DNA of 64,000 bases from Bacteroidota bacterium (GTDB taxonomy: Bacteria; Bacteroidota; Bacteroidia; UKL13-3). Positions 8,845 to 18,473 of the stretch are shown piece after piece; the first letter of the stretch is position 1, and every line of letters begins with the position of its first letter. Under the pieces are notes generated by a model. The model did not search any database. It was not told the origin of the DNA and worked only from the letters and a program-made list of their open reading frames with translations. The translations under genes and the position numbers were made by a program. The stretch lies in NCBI GenBank assembly GCA_947460345.1, contig CANHGM010000003.1:62001-126000 (forward strand). Direction: 5' to 3'.

Positions 8845-10173
8845 TTAACGAGTCAAAGCCTCTTTTTTCTTTTTAAATTCCATGGCTTTGTCTTTCATAT
8901 CAAGCTTTATATATAATTGTTGAAGTGCAAATACGATGTCATAATCATCTTGTTTTAATTCATATGATTTTTCTAAGAATGGTTTTGCTTTTTCAAACAA
9001 TTTTTTTAAATCATCTTTGAAAGCATTCAACTTTTGGGTGTAATCAGGTTTCTTTTCATTTAGAGCATTTATTTTCTCAATGATAGGGTTTCCTTGTTGA
9101 AGATATAATGCCCCTAATGAATATAATGCAAAAGTATCATTGGCATTTATTTCAATACATTTTAAATAATCAGCTTCAGCAAGTGCAGAGCAACTATCAG
9201 CTTCACGGGTTTTCTTTTTATTTAAAAACTCAAATTTATGTCTGTCATATAAGTTACCTCTAGTCAAAATATAATTGACATTGGTTGGATCAACTTCAAT
9301 AGATTTAGAGAGCTTTGCTATCAAACCATTCATATCATTTCTGGCTTGATATATTCTCAACTCTTCATTCATTAAATCTTTGTTATTTTCTATAACAGAC
9401 AATCCTTTTTCTATAGTGAGTAAAGCGTTGAATGTATCACCATCTGCCAATTGTAATTGTTCTAATTGTATATAAACAATAGGGTCAGGATAGTTTGCAG
9501 CAATCATCTTGGTTAAGGTGTTTTTTGCTTTATCGCTAAAGGCAAATTTATCAGTTAATAGTTGTTCGCAATCAGCAGTTTTATTTTCTTTACATTTTTT
9601 ATAGGCATTTTCTTTGTCATTTCTGGCATTAATGGCTGCATAACTATAGTAAAGTTGAATTTGAGTTGCTGTTAAGTTGTTTTTGGCTAAGTCTTTACCT
9701 TTATCGTAAGGGATAGCTTCTAAAATCAACTCGTAATTTCTCATCGCTCCATCATAATCTTTAGAGCCAAATAAATTAGCTGCTTTGTTGTTACATAAGA
9801 AAGAACTGTTCACTAAACTTGTGATAGAACCAATAGGGTAATTGTCATCATCCATTCTTTCTTCATATTTCTTTTTGGTGTCAAGTTTTATACACTCAAT
9901 AAATGATCTAAGTGCAATTTCACATGCATCTGGGAAGTTTGAATTGATAGTAGAATCATTAGCTATTTTTAAATGTATATATCCACGATAGTAATGCATT
10001 TTAGGAGAGTTTTTAGTCTCTTCATTTACATAAGCTTTATCAATATATTTTTTTGCACTTTCATATGATTTTGCTGAAAGATCAAGAACTGCACTCTCAA
10101 TATTTGAAGTTTGAGAAAAAACTATTGAAGTAAATGATGCGGCAAAAGCCAGGGTTAAAATAATTTTTTTCAT
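8845..10173 (-). CDS. Exported TPR protein downstream of gyrA
   Basis: A 442-residue protein with a clear Sec signal peptide (MKKIILTLAFAASFTSIVFS, then Q-T). The rest is helical and tetratricopeptide-like. Examples are the helices around SKSYESAKKYIDKAYV, the stretch NKAANLFGSKDYDGAMRNYE and, near residue 345, FALYSLGALYLQQGNP. The C-terminal 40 residues are Lys-rich. No catalytic motif is visible. The start codon is 27 bases downstream of the gyrA stop, so the two genes are probably cotranscribed; a TPR gene behind gyrA is common in Bacteroidetes. The function is unknown; a periplasmic scaffold role is a guess. Confidence 0.82.
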   Translation of the reverse strand: MKKIILTLAFAASFTSIVFSQTSNIESAVLDLSAKSYESAKKYIDKAYVNEETKNSPKMHYYRGYIHLKIANDSTINSNFPDACEIALRSFIECIKLDTKKKYEERMDDDNYPIGSITSLVNSSFLCNNKAANLFGSKDYDGAMRNYELILEAIPYDKGKDLAKNNLTATQIQLYYSYAAINARNDKENAYKKCKENKTADCEQLLTDKFAFSDKAKNTLTKMIAANYPDPIVYIQLEQLQLADGDTFNALLTIEKGLSVIENNKDLMNEELRIYQARNDMNGLIAKLSKSIEVDPTNVNYILTRGNLYDRHKFEFLNKKKTREADSCSALAEADYLKCIEINANDTFALYSLGALYLQQGNPIIEKINALNEKKPDYTQKLNAFKDDLKKLFEKAKPFLEKSYELKQDDYDIVFALQQLYIKLDMKDKAMEFKKKKEALTR

Positions 10174-10200
10174 TAAATAGAAATGTTTGGTTTTATTTAG

Positions 10201-12795
10201 TTAAACGATATCATCAGGTGTTTGGTTGCTGTCAGCTTCATTATTTTCGTCTGAAGGTTGAATATCAGTAGCTTCATTATTAGTAGCCTCTATATTTCCT
10301 TCGATTGCTTCATTTACAATAGGCATACCATTTTCATCTAACTCAATTTCTTCTACATCTTCTTCGTGAAGAATTTTTGCAATAGAAGCTATTTCATCTT
10401 TCTCACTCATTTTAATTAATTTAACACCTTGAGTAACCCTTCCAACTACCCTCATTGCAGATAATGGCATTCTGATGGCTGTACCTTTTTTCAAGATAAT
10501 CATCAAATCGTCTTCGTCATTTACATCAAGTATGGCTACTAGTTTACCTGTTTTATCAGTTACGTTCATGGCTTTTACTCCTTTACCTCCCCTTCCAGTA
10601 ACTCTATATTCATCAACCTCACTTCGTTTACCAAATCCTTTTTCAGTCACCACCATGACATTTCGTGTATTATCAGGCAAGCTAATTAAACCAATAATTT
10701 CATCACCGGTATTTAAGTTCATACCTTTAACACCTGTAGCATTTCTGCCCATTGGTCTCACTTTACTTTCATTAAATCTAATAGCTCTTCCATCGTTACT
10801 AGCCATAATAATTTCACATGTGCCATTAGTCAATTTCACATCTAACAATTGGTCATCTTCTCTAATATTGATTGCATTAATACCGTTGCTACGTGGTCTT
10901 GAATACGCATCAAGGGTGGTTTTTTTGATGATACCTTTTTTAGTTACCATGATAATATTGTTATTATCTAAGTACTCCTTATCAGTTAATGTTTTAACAT
11001 TGATAATGGCTCTAATTTTATCATCGGCTGGAATATTAATCATGTTTTGAATAGCACGTCCTTTGGTTGCTTTGGCACCTTCAGGAATTTCATATACTTT
11101 CATCCAGAAACATCTTCCTTGGTCGGTAAAGAACAATAAATAGTTGTGGTTTGAAGCAATAAATAAATGCTCAACAAAATCTTCATCACGATGAGAAACC
11201 CCTCTTTGTCCTCTGCCTCCTCTAGATTGTGCTCTATATTCAGCTGTAGATGTACGCTTGATATATCCCATATGGCTAATAGTTATCACCATATCATCAT
11301 CAGCAATCATATCTTCCATTCTAAACTCACCAGAAGAATATTGAATTTCAGTACGTCTTTCATCGCCATACTTTTCTTTCATTTCATTCAATTCTGATTT
11401 AATAATTGACATTCTGATAGCTTCATCATCAAGCACTGACTTTAAATAATCTATCAATTTCATTAACTCATCATACTCCGCTTTTATTTTATCTCTTTCT
11501 AATCCGGTGAGTGTACGCAAACGCATATCCAAAATAGCTTTGCTTTGTATGTCACTTAAACCAAAATTAGTAATTAATTGAGATCTTGCATCATCAGGAG
11601 TTGCAGCAGCACGAATAATTTTAATTACTTCATCTAAATGATCTAGGGCTATTAATAAACCCTCTAAAATATGTGCTCTTTTCTCCGCTTCGGCAAGTTC
11701 GTATCTGGTTCTTCTTGTTACTACTTCATGTCTATGATTAACATAGTGCTTAATCATATCTTTTAAGTTTAATGGCTCAGGACGGCCATTTACTAAAGCG
11801 ATATTGTTTATAGAAAATGATGTTTGAAGTGGTGTATATTTATATAATTTATTTAAGACAATATTTGGAATGGCATCTCTTTTCAAATCATAAACCACAC
11901 GCAATCCATCTCTATCACTTTCATCTCTGATATCACTAATACCATCTATTACTTTTTCTTCAATTAACGAAACGGTCTTTTTAATCATTTCCGCTTTGTT
12001 CACTTGGTAAGGCAATTCATTTACGATGATTTGATCTTTGCCTGTTTTAGTTGTTTCGAAAATAGCTTTACCTCTCATCATCACTCTACCTCTACCCGTT
12101 TCAAAACCTTCTTTAACTCCTTCATAGCCGTATATAATTCCACCTGTAGGAAAGTCAGGTGCTTTGATAAACTGCATCAACTCAGCTATGGTAATATCTC
12201 TGTTATCGATATATGCTAATATTCCATCTATTACTTCTGTTAAGTTATGCGGAGGCATATTAGTAGCCATACCTACAGCAATACCTGATGCACCGTTGAT
12301 AAGCAAATTAGGCACTTTAGCTGGCATTACTGAAGGCTCAGTTAAAGAATCGTCGAAGTTTGGTCTAAAGTCGACAGTGTCTTTGTCAATATCCACCATC
12401 ATTTCTTCAGCAATCTTACGCAGACGTGCTTCAGTATAACGCATAGCCGCAGGAGGGTCACCGTCTATTGATCCAAAGTTTCCTTGTCCGTCAACCAACA
12501 TGTAACGCATGTTCCATTCTTGAGCCATCCTTACCATGGTATCATACACACTTTGGTCGCCATGTGGGTGATACTTACCTAATACTTCCCCAACAATTCT
12601 AGCCGATTTTTTATGGGCTCTGTTGCTTGCCAATCCTAATTCTGTCATCCCATAGAGTACTCTACGATGAACAGGTTTTAGTCCGTCTCTAACATCTGGT
12701 AAAGCTCTGCTTACAATTACCGACATAGAATAATCTATGTAAGCGGTTTTCATCTCATCCTCGATGTTAATAGGTATAATTCTTCCGTCTGCCAT
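10201..12795 (-). CDS. gyrA: DNA gyrase subunit A
   Basis: This is the breakage-reunion subunit of gyrase, which introduces negative supercoils with GyrB. The N-terminus ([20 protein letters not shown]) is typical. The catalytic tyrosine is Tyr120 in [10 protein letters not shown]. The quinolone-determining region reads [15 protein letters not shown], so the position equivalent to E. coli Ser83 is Gln81. The GyrA box appears as QRGVSHRD-like sequence ([10 protein letters not shown] near residue 545), which supports gyrase rather than ParC. C-terminal beta-pinwheel repeats follow (residues 500-800), and then an acidic tail ([13 protein letters not shown] onward). At 864 residues the length is normal. 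The gene is followed within 27 bases by the TPR gene. Confidence 0.97.
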   Translation of the reverse strand: MADGRIIPINIEDEMKTAYIDYSMSVIVSRALPDVRDGLKPVHRRVLYGMTELGLASNRAHKKSARIVGEVLGKYHPHGDQSVYDTMVRMAQEWNMRYMLVDGQGNFGSIDGDPPAAMRYTEARLRKIAEEMMVDIDKDTVDFRPNFDDSLTEPSVMPAKVPNLLINGASGIAVGMATNMPPHNLTEVIDGILAYIDNRDITIAELMQFIKAPDFPTGGIIYGYEGVKEGFETGRGRVMMRGKAIFETTKTGKDQIIVNELPYQVNKAEMIKKTVSLIEEKVIDGISDIRDESDRDGLRVVYDLKRDAIPNIVLNKLYKYTPLQTSFSINNIALVNGRPEPLNLKDMIKHYVNHRHEVVTRRTRYELAEAEKRAHILEGLLIALDHLDEVIKIIRAAATPDDARSQLITNFGLSDIQSKAILDMRLRTLTGLERDKIKAEYDELMKLIDYLKSVLDDEAIRMSIIKSELNEMKEKYGDERRTEIQYSSGEFRMEDMIADDDMVITISHMGYIKRTSTAEYRAQSRGGRGQRGVSHRDEDFVEHLFIASNHNYLLFFTDQGRCFWMKVYEIPEGAKATKGRAIQNMINIPADDKIRAIINVKTLTDKEYLDNNNIIMVTKKGIIKKTTLDAYSRPRSNGINAINIREDDQLLDVKLTNGTCEIIMASNDGRAIRFNESKVRPMGRNATGVKGMNLNTGDEIIGLISLPDNTRNVMVVTEKGFGKRSEVDEYRVTGRGGKGVKAMNVTDKTGKLVAILDVNDEDDLMIILKKGTAIRMPLSAMRVVGRVTQGVKLIKMSEKDEIASIAKILHEEDVEEIELDENGMPIVNEAIEGNIEATNNEATDIQPSDENNEADSNQTPDDIV

Positions 12796-12945
12796 TTATA
12801 TTGAAATAATTTTTTGGTTATTTTTAAAAACGTCGCAATTTACAACCAAACCACGCTTTTGATTATACACTTTTTCCACATTTTTACTTAATTTCTTAAC
12901 CACTATTTTTCAAAAAATTAATACCCATGAAAAGGCTAAAAACTT

Positions 12946-12953
12946 TAACTTTG
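12946..12953 (+). promoter_or_regulatory. -7 box of the gtrA-like gene
   Basis: TAACTTTG matches TAnnTTTG exactly and is followed by CA, as at several other starts in this window. Only eight bases separate it from the ATG at 12962, so the transcript would be leaderless or nearly so. I see no good TTG at the -33 position. Confidence 0.5.
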
Positions 12954-12961
12954 CAAATTCT

Positions 12962-13474
12962 ATGAAGTTTGTTGTTACATGGGCTCGTCATAAGTTAATA
13001 GGTTATCCTCTATTAAAAAAACTCATTAAATTTGGTTTAGTGGGATTCTCTGCCGCTGTGGTCAGTATCTTAATTCACTGGCTCATTATTCTTCAATTTC
13101 CTCAATACAATCTTGTAGGTAAAGCCATTGGCAGTTTATTAGGTTTTTTTATGGGTTTTGCTCTAAACAAACTTTGGACTTATGTTGACAGAACAGATGA
13201 CAACGAAAAATACTTGGGTAAATATTTTATTGTATATTTTGTTACTTTTATTATATACTTGGTCATCAATTACTATTTAGACCATTGGGTATTTTTAAAC
13301 ATTATATATATATCTAAAGTGCAACCTTTTGATTTTGTTATTTTTAAAATAAACATACAACGTGAAGTGTTAAGCAATATTATTAGTATTGGTATCAATG
13401 CGGTGCTTAATTTTATAGGCACAAACTATCTGGTTTTTAGAATTAAAGAACAAGGAAAAATAACTGAAATTTAA
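12962..13474 (+). CDS. GtrA-like membrane protein
   Basis: A 170-residue integral membrane protein with four predicted transmembrane helices: about 25-45, 50-72, 88-108 and 142-162. The pattern LIKFGLVGFSAAVVSILIHWL, with GFALNKLWTYVDR between helices two and three, is typical of the GtrA family. These proteins are associated with membrane translocation of polyprenyl-linked sugars in surface glycan synthesis. The stop overlaps the next ATG by one base (TAATG), which indicates coupling with the SDR gene. No glycosyltransferase partner is adjacent. Confidence 0.85.
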   Translation: MKFVVTWARHKLIGYPLLKKLIKFGLVGFSAAVVSILIHWLIILQFPQYNLVGKAIGSLLGFFMGFALNKLWTYVDRTDDNEKYLGKYFIVYFVTFIIYLVINYYLDHWVFLNIIYISKVQPFDFVIFKINIQREVLSNIISIGINAVLNFIGTNYLVFRIKEQGKITEI

Positions 13475-14244
13475 TGGAACAAATTTTTGAAGGAAAAACA
13501 GCTTTGGTTGGTGGTTCAACTCAAGGAATCGGATTAGCCACCGCTAAACTATTAGCTTCTAAAGGTTGTAAACTGGTTTTACTTGCCCGCAATGAAGAAA
13601 AACTACAAGCGATAATAGATACACTAGGCCAGTCACATCAATATATTGTGTGCGACCAAAGTAATATAGACAGTGTGCATGCTGCTTGCTTTAAACTTAC
13701 TACTTTACCCATTGATATAGTAATTAACAATACAGGTGGACCAGCTGCTGGGCTAGCCAATTCTGCTACTTTCAATGAATATATAAATGCTTTTCAACAA
13801 CACCTTATTGCAAACCAATTAATTCTACAAGCTGTGTTACCTCATATGAAAGCCAATAACTTTGGTAGAATTATTAATATTATTAGTACTTCTGTAAAAC
13901 AACCTTTAAAAGGTCTTGGCGTTTCAAATACCATTAGAGGTGCTGTAGCCAGTTGGTCTAAAACCTTGGCCACCGAACTAGGTCCTTTTGCCATTACCGT
14001 AAACAATGTATTACCAGGAGCTACCAGTACTGAGCGTTTAGCTACTATTATCGAAAATAAATCTGCCAAACAAGGTTTAGAAAAAGATTACATAGAACAA
14101 GAAATGCTTGAAGAAATTCCTTTGAAAAGATTTGCTAAACCTGAAGAAATTGCAGAAGCTGTGTCATTTCTTGCGTCAAATGCAGCATCATATATTAATG
14201 GCATAAATTTACCTGTAGATGGAGGTAGAACCTTATGCTTATAA
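13474..14244 (+). CDS. SDR-family oxidoreductase with atypical active site
   Basis: A 256-residue Rossmann-fold protein of the short-chain dehydrogenase/reductase superfamily, FabG-like in layout. The dinucleotide loop reads GGSTQGIG (usually TGxxxGIG) and NNTGGPAAG stands where NNAG normally occurs. At the catalytic YxxxK position the sequence is SNTIRGAVASWSKTLA: aligned on SKTLA, the Tyr is replaced by Ser and the Lys by Arg. This matches the known subgroup of BKR-like SDRs that lack the canonical tetrad. NAD(P) binding is likely; classical ketoreductase chemistry is doubtful. It is coupled to the gtrA-like gene by a one-base overlap and followed after eight bases by a phosphoesterase gene. 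Confidence 0.88.
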   Translation: MEQIFEGKTALVGGSTQGIGLATAKLLASKGCKLVLLARNEEKLQAIIDTLGQSHQYIVCDQSNIDSVHAACFKLTTLPIDIVINNTGGPAAGLANSATFNEYINAFQQHLIANQLILQAVLPHMKANNFGRIINIISTSVKQPLKGLGVSNTIRGAVASWSKTLATELGPFAITVNNVLPGATSTERLATIIENKSAKQGLEKDYIEQEMLEEIPLKRFAKPEEIAEAVSFLASNAASYINGINLPVDGGRTLCL

Positions 14245-14252
14245 TATAATAT

Positions 14253-15491
14253 ATGAAACTTAGTGCAAAAATTACTATTGCTTTATTTGTTACCATCTTA
14301 ACCCTACTTATCGATTCTTATGTAATCAAAGGTGTACATATACTCACCCTCTTTAACGAATCAGTTAACACTATATATTGGTCGTTTTCGGTGTTAATGC
14401 TGATAATACTTTCTGTCTCCTTTTATTTTTTCAATCCAAGCAAACACGCAACAGGCTTCTTCTCCAGTTTTTTTTCATTTTTCATATCAGTTCTCATAGC
14501 CAAAATTGGGTTTGCCGTGGTATTAACTTTAGAAGATATATATAGATTAATTGCATCAACTATCATTAAAATTTCTCATTTTAACACACAAGATTTTGAA
14601 CTTATCAGCAGACATTTTGCGTGGAGTTATGCGGCATTGTTTTTTGGTTTATTTCTCTTGGTTTTTGTTATATATGGGATAATTTTTGGGAAGTATAGGT
14701 ATAAAGTTCACACACAAAATTTATACTTTGACGATTTGCCCGATGCGTTTGATGGTTTTAAAATTGTTCAAATTTCTGATATACATTCTGGAAGTTTTAC
14801 TGATGCCAAACCTATCGAAAAAGCTATTGAGCTAATCAATGCCCAAGGGGCAGATTTGTTTGTGTTTACTGGCGACTTGGTTAATAATGTTGCTCACGAA
14901 ATTGAACCTTGGATTGACTATTTCAAAAAAATAAAAGCACCACATGGCCAGTTTTCTATATTAGGCAATCACGACTATGGCGACTATATTCAATGGCCCA
15001 ATGATGAGTCCAAAAGACATAACCTAAACACACTTAAAACCCATCACCATTCTATGGGCTTTAAACTCTTGCTCGACGAACATGCAACCATATCAAAAGA
15101 TGGGCATCAACTCAAACTTTTAGGTATTGAAAATTGGGGAGTAGGATTTGGTCAAAGAGGTGATTTAAAAAAAGCGTTACAGGGTGTTCAACAAAATGAC
15201 TTCAAAGTATTGTTATCACACGACCCATCACATTGGGATGCTGAAGTTAAAGCACACGATTCACATATACATTTAACACTTTCAGGCCACACCCACGGTA
15301 TGCAATTTGGGATTGAATTATTTGGATTTAAATGGAGCCCTGTAAAATATAGATATAAAAATTGGGCTGGTCTCACCACTGAAAACAACAGAAATTTATA
15401 CGTAAATAGAGGTTTTGGATTTTTGGGGTTTAGAGGCAGAGTAGGCATATGGCCTGAAATAACCGTATTACATTTGCACAAAAAAAAATAG
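14253..15491 (+). CDS. Membrane-anchored metallophosphoesterase (YkuE-like)
   Basis: A 412-residue protein. About four hydrophobic helices fill residues 1-150, followed by a calcineurin-like phosphoesterase domain (about 165-405). All metal-binding motifs are present: QISDIHSG, GDLVNN, GNHDYGD, LLSHDPSHWD and LSGHTHGMQFG. The domain should hold a two-metal centre and hydrolyse phosphoesters; family members act on nucleotides, lipids or cell-envelope phosphates, and the substrate here is unknown. It belongs to the plus-strand run that begins with the gtrA-like gene, with gaps of eight and nine bases to its neighbours. Confidence 0.9.
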   Translation: MKLSAKITIALFVTILTLLIDSYVIKGVHILTLFNESVNTIYWSFSVLMLIILSVSFYFFNPSKHATGFFSSFFSFFISVLIAKIGFAVVLTLEDIYRLIASTIIKISHFNTQDFELISRHFAWSYAALFFGLFLLVFVIYGIIFGKYRYKVHTQNLYFDDLPDAFDGFKIVQISDIHSGSFTDAKPIEKAIELINAQGADLFVFTGDLVNNVAHEIEPWIDYFKKIKAPHGQFSILGNHDYGDYIQWPNDESKRHNLNTLKTHHHSMGFKLLLDEHATISKDGHQLKLLGIENWGVGFGQRGDLKKALQGVQQNDFKVLLSHDPSHWDAEVKAHDSHIHLTLSGHTHGMQFGIELFGFKWSPVKYRYKNWAGLTTENNRNLYVNRGFGFLGFRGRVGIWPEITVLHLHKKK

Positions 15492-15500
15492 TATATACAA

Positions 15501-16022
15501 ATGTTAAATCATTTGAAAAACGACTTCACATCTGAAAGATTATTCATCAGAAATTTAGAGATTACTGATACGTCATTTATATATACGTTAGTCAATACAA
15601 ATGAGTGGAAACAATTTATTGGCGAAAGAAATATACATTCAGAAGAAGACGCTTTACCCTATATACAAAATATACTCAACAATGACCATGTGAATTATTG
15701 GGTGGTAACACTTAAAGATACACAAACACCAGTTGGTATTGTTACTTTTATTAAAAAAGATTATTTAGCCTATCATGATTTAGGTTTTGCTTTTTTGCCA
15801 ACATTTATGGGCAAAGGTTATGCATATGAAGCAGCTAAAGAGGTATTAGATTATTTACTTCAACAAGAAATATATAAAAATATAGTTGCAGTAACTGTAA
15901 ACAGCAATCAGAAATCAACATTACTGTTATCTAAATTAGGGTTTAAATTTGAACGTATATTCAATCACCACCATGATTTATTAGAATTATATAGCATTAC
16001 AACTAATCAATCATTTTCCTAA
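15501..16022 (+). CDS. GNAT-family N-acetyltransferase (RimJ/RimL-like)
   Basis: A 173-residue acetyl-CoA-dependent acetyltransferase. It opens FTSERLFIRNLEITD, the typical first strand of RimJ/RimL-type enzymes. The acetyl-CoA-binding motif A is FAFLPTFMGKGYAYEAAKEV (the Q/RxxGxG/A loop appears as MGKGYA), and the C-terminal strand reads KLGFKFERIF. The acceptor could be a protein N-terminus or a small amine; it cannot be told from sequence. It is the last gene of the plus-strand run. Its final 20 bases overlap the end of the convergent AlkB-like gene. Confidence 0.88.
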   Translation: MLNHLKNDFTSERLFIRNLEITDTSFIYTLVNTNEWKQFIGERNIHSEEDALPYIQNILNNDHVNYWVVTLKDTQTPVGIVTFIKKDYLAYHDLGFAFLPTFMGKGYAYEAAKEVLDYLLQQEIYKNIVAVTVNSNQKSTLLLSKLGFKFERIFNHHHDLLELYSITTNQSFS

Positions 16023-16605
16023 AAGTTAAATTGATTCTTGGCTTATTTACTTTGGTGGATTTAGGCAAACAGTGTAGCCAATAATTTTGTGTTTGGCCTT
16101 TCATATTCAAAATACTTCCAGGCTCTAAGGGTATATATATAGTTTCTTTTGTATGTATATGTTTAAACCCAAACTTTCTTGTAGCTCCTAAGCTTAAAGA
16201 TGCTATAGAACTAAGTGGCACCAAAGTGTCTTCATTATCTGCATGCCAAGACATTCCTTCGCCCCCATCGTGATACAAATTTAACAAACATGAATTATAA
16301 GTGTCACCAGTAATTTGTTCTAATATATTTTTCAAATCCAATAATTCTTTAGTCCATATATTGGCTTTTCTAGTAATGCCTGAATATTTATATATATATT
16401 CTTTATCGCCATACCAAGACGTTTTTCTTTTGGTGATTATATGTTTACCAAAGAGCACTACTTCATCGTGCTTCCATTGAATTTGATGCAATAAGGTATC
16501 AAATAATTTGGCAGCATCATTATAGGTTAATGCATTTTCTATATAAAATACTTCTCCATCTTTGGGTAATATATTTAAGCTAGTTTCAGATTCAAATAGG
16601 TTCAT
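16003..16605 (-). CDS. alkB: AlkB-like 2-oxoglutarate/Fe(II)-dependent dioxygenase
   Basis: A 200-residue dioxygenase of the AlkB family, which removes alkyl lesions from nucleic-acid bases by oxidation. The iron ligands are visible as HAD in MSWHADNED and the distal His in YWLHCLPKS. The 2-oxoglutarate-binding Arg pair lies in KPRINLTFRKM. NSCLLNLYHDGGEGMSWH is the usual nucleotide-recognition segment, closer to the eukaryotic ALKBH2/3-like bacterial group than to E. coli AlkB. It overlaps the convergent acetyltransferase gene by 20 bases. No Ada-box regulator is nearby. Confidence 0.9.
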   Translation of the reverse strand: MNLFESETSLNILPKDGEVFYIENALTYNDAAKLFDTLLHQIQWKHDEVVLFGKHIITKRKTSWYGDKEYIYKYSGITRKANIWTKELLDLKNILEQITGDTYNSCLLNLYHDGGEGMSWHADNEDTLVPLSSIASLSLGATRKFGFKHIHTKETIYIPLEPGSILNMKGQTQNYWLHCLPKSTKVNKPRINLTFRKMID

Positions 16606-16628
16606 TACAGAGTAAACAAAATTAAAAT

Positions 16629-16665
16629 AAAAAAGCTTGTATCCGATACAGATACAAGCTTTTTT
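16629..16665 (-). terminator. Strong intrinsic terminator after the repeat-bearing T9SS gene
   Basis: A perfect 15-bp stem, AAAAAAGCTTGTATC (16629-16643) against GATACAAGCTTTTTT (16651-16665), with a seven-base loop. It is symmetrical enough to work in both directions. It lies 34 bases past the stop of the minus-strand gene at 16699. Confidence 0.88.
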
Positions 16666-16698
16666 AGAATTTAAAAACTTGAATGTTTTAAAATAAAA

Positions 16699-18375
16699 TT
16701 ATTGCTTGACAAATTTATTTCTTGAAGTTACACCATTTTCAGTAATCTCAACTATATATATACCTTGTGGTAATTTCGCAATATCAAAATTGAATTGTGA
16801 ACCAGCTACATTGGTCATATCTATAACCAATTGGCCAGTGATTGAAATCATTCTGATGGTTGCATGAGAAACTGTTTGTTCAATAGAAATTTGAATTTGA
16901 TTTTGAGCTGGATTTGGATAAATGCTGATACCATTTGTAGTATATGCATTATTTAAACCAACCAAAGTAAAGTCTCTACAGTTTGATGTGTCTACACAAG
17001 TATTTAACGTAACTACAACAGCATAACTTCCAGAAGCTACAGGGTTAAATGTTTTCGCAGTTGCACCGGCAACAGGCGAATTGTTTTTACTGCAATCTAT
17101 CCATTGGTATGTTGCACCTGCTTGGTTAGCGGTAAAGGTATTTACTGTTCTGGTAACAGAAGTATCAACATTGTTTATAGTTAAATTTATAGTGATGATA
17201 GAATCGCAACCGTTTGCATTTTTAATGGTGTCAGTATAAGCTTTTGAAATACTCCATACTTTACCACTAGGGCTGGTATAGCTATTACATGCAGTAGGAG
17301 AAATAGATGAAGTTGTGTTGGTGCTTATAGTTAAATTGATAGTAATGATAGAATCACAACCATTATAACTTTTCACAGTATCCATATAAGTATTAGAAGT
17401 GTTCCAAGTATATTTTCCACTTGGGCTGGTATAACTACCACAACCTACAGGAGAAATTGTAGATGACACACTGCTTTTGATTGTTAATTTGATAGTGATG
17501 ATTGAATCGCAACCACTATAACTTTTAATAGTGTCCATATAAGTATTAGAAGTTGTCCAAGAGTATTTTCCACTTGGGCTATTGTATTTACCGCAAGTAG
17601 TTGGTGATATTGAAGAAGTAACGCTGCTTTTGATTGTTAAGTTGATAGTGATAATTGAATCACAACCGTTAGCATTAGCAATAGTATCAATATAGGTATT
17701 GCTTGTATTCCAGTTGTATTTTCCACTTGGTGAAGAATAACTACCACATGTTGACACGTCAATAGTATCAGCAGAACTAGTACAACAAGAAGCACCAGAA
17801 TGTGAACCTATATAACCAAATTCATCTTGAGCATATACATCCCATTGGGTTTCAACTACAGTCCAATCACTGTCTCCATATTTTACAGAATTCATTCTAA
17901 CGAGTGTATACTCACTTGTAGCTCCATTTCCAACAGGCCAGTTGGTACCTGGGTCAACTCCAATCACACCTATAATATCAATAAATTTACAAGTACTAAT
18001 TTGGTATAAGGCTAAAACATCATCGCCATTATAAAAAGTGATGGTGTGTAAAGTATCAGCAACAGCAAGAATGGTTGCATTTGCTTGTGGATTAGCAGCT
18101 ACATATACATCTTTAGCAGCTAAAAAATGGCCCGCAAGTACCAATGAATCTTGAGCAGTTGGAGAACCGTTATTATAACGATATACAACATAGTCACTTA
18201 AGTCAAGTGTGCTGTTAGTAGGGTTATAAAATTCTAATGCTTTGTTATTACTTGTTCCTTCTATATATTCTGAAATAAACAAGTTACAAGATTGAGCTTG
18301 AATTTTTTGGGTTAATTGAACGCCAAAAGCCAAGCAAATAACCAACGAAATTTTAAAAAGTAATGATTTACGCAT
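16699..18375 (-). CDS. T9SS-exported lamin-tail protein with four tandem 51-residue repeats
   Basis: A 558-residue secreted protein. The signal peptide (MRKSLLFKISLVICLAFGVQ, ending near IQA-QSC) is followed by one lamin-tail domain (about 30-195, opening NLFISEYIEGTSNNKALEFYNP). Four tandem repeats of about 51 residues come next (about 200-405). Each contains a Cys, SPSGK, a Trp, the phrase AYTDTI/TYMDTI and GCDSIITINLTI. An Ig-like or PKD-like segment follows, then a T9SS type A sorting domain (IYPNPAQNQIQISI near 478). The pattern is that of a cell-surface adhesin or filament component. The repeats are also conserved at DNA level with a spacing of 150-153 bp. A strong terminator follows. 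Confidence 0.86.
   Translation of the reverse strand: MRKSLLFKISLVICLAFGVQLTQKIQAQSCNLFISEYIEGTSNNKALEFYNPTNSTLDLSDYVVYRYNNGSPTAQDSLVLAGHFLAAKDVYVAANPQANATILAVADTLHTITFYNGDDVLALYQISTCKFIDIIGVIGVDPGTNWPVGNGATSEYTLVRMNSVKYGDSDWTVVETQWDVYAQDEFGYIGSHSGASCCTSSADTIDVSTCGSYSSPSGKYNWNTSNTYIDTIANANGCDSIITINLTIKSSVTSSISPTTCGKYNSPSGKYSWTTSNTYMDTIKSYSGCDSIITIKLTIKSSVSSTISPVGCGSYTSPSGKYTWNTSNTYMDTVKSYNGCDSIITINLTISTNTTSSISPTACNSYTSPSGKVWSISKAYTDTIKNANGCDSIITINLTINNVDTSVTRTVNTFTANQAGATYQWIDCSKNNSPVAGATAKTFNPVASGSYAVVVTLNTCVDTSNCRDFTLVGLNNAYTTNGISIYPNPAQNQIQISIEQTVSHATIRMISITGQLVIDMTNVAGSQFNFDIAKLPQGIYIVEITENGVTSRNKFVKQ
17160..17760. repeat. Tandem 150-153 bp intragenic repeats
   Basis: The landmark GAATC(A/G)CAACC (complement encodes the GCDSI core) recurs at 17201, 17351, 17504 and 17657, giving unit lengths of 150, 153 and 153 bp. 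Copies are similar but not identical, so they are expanded coding repeats with the potential for recombination-driven length change. Confidence 0.85.
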
Positions 18376-18473
18376 GTTTTATAATATTTGCCGCAAAAAT
18401 ACCTATTAATTGTTACTTATGCATATAAGAAACAATTATTTAATTTAAAAGATGAACTAATAAATCAAATACA

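Noticed and set aside
10475-11050. A 191-codon ORF antisense to gyrA
   Set aside because: It lies wholly within gyrA in the opposite strand, is Ser/Leu/Ile-rich as expected of antisense frames, and has no promoter or known domain.
17160-17760. Regularly spaced repeats considered as a CRISPR array
   Set aside because: Units are about 150 bp, lie in frame inside a coding gene and have no short unique spacers; they are protein repeats.
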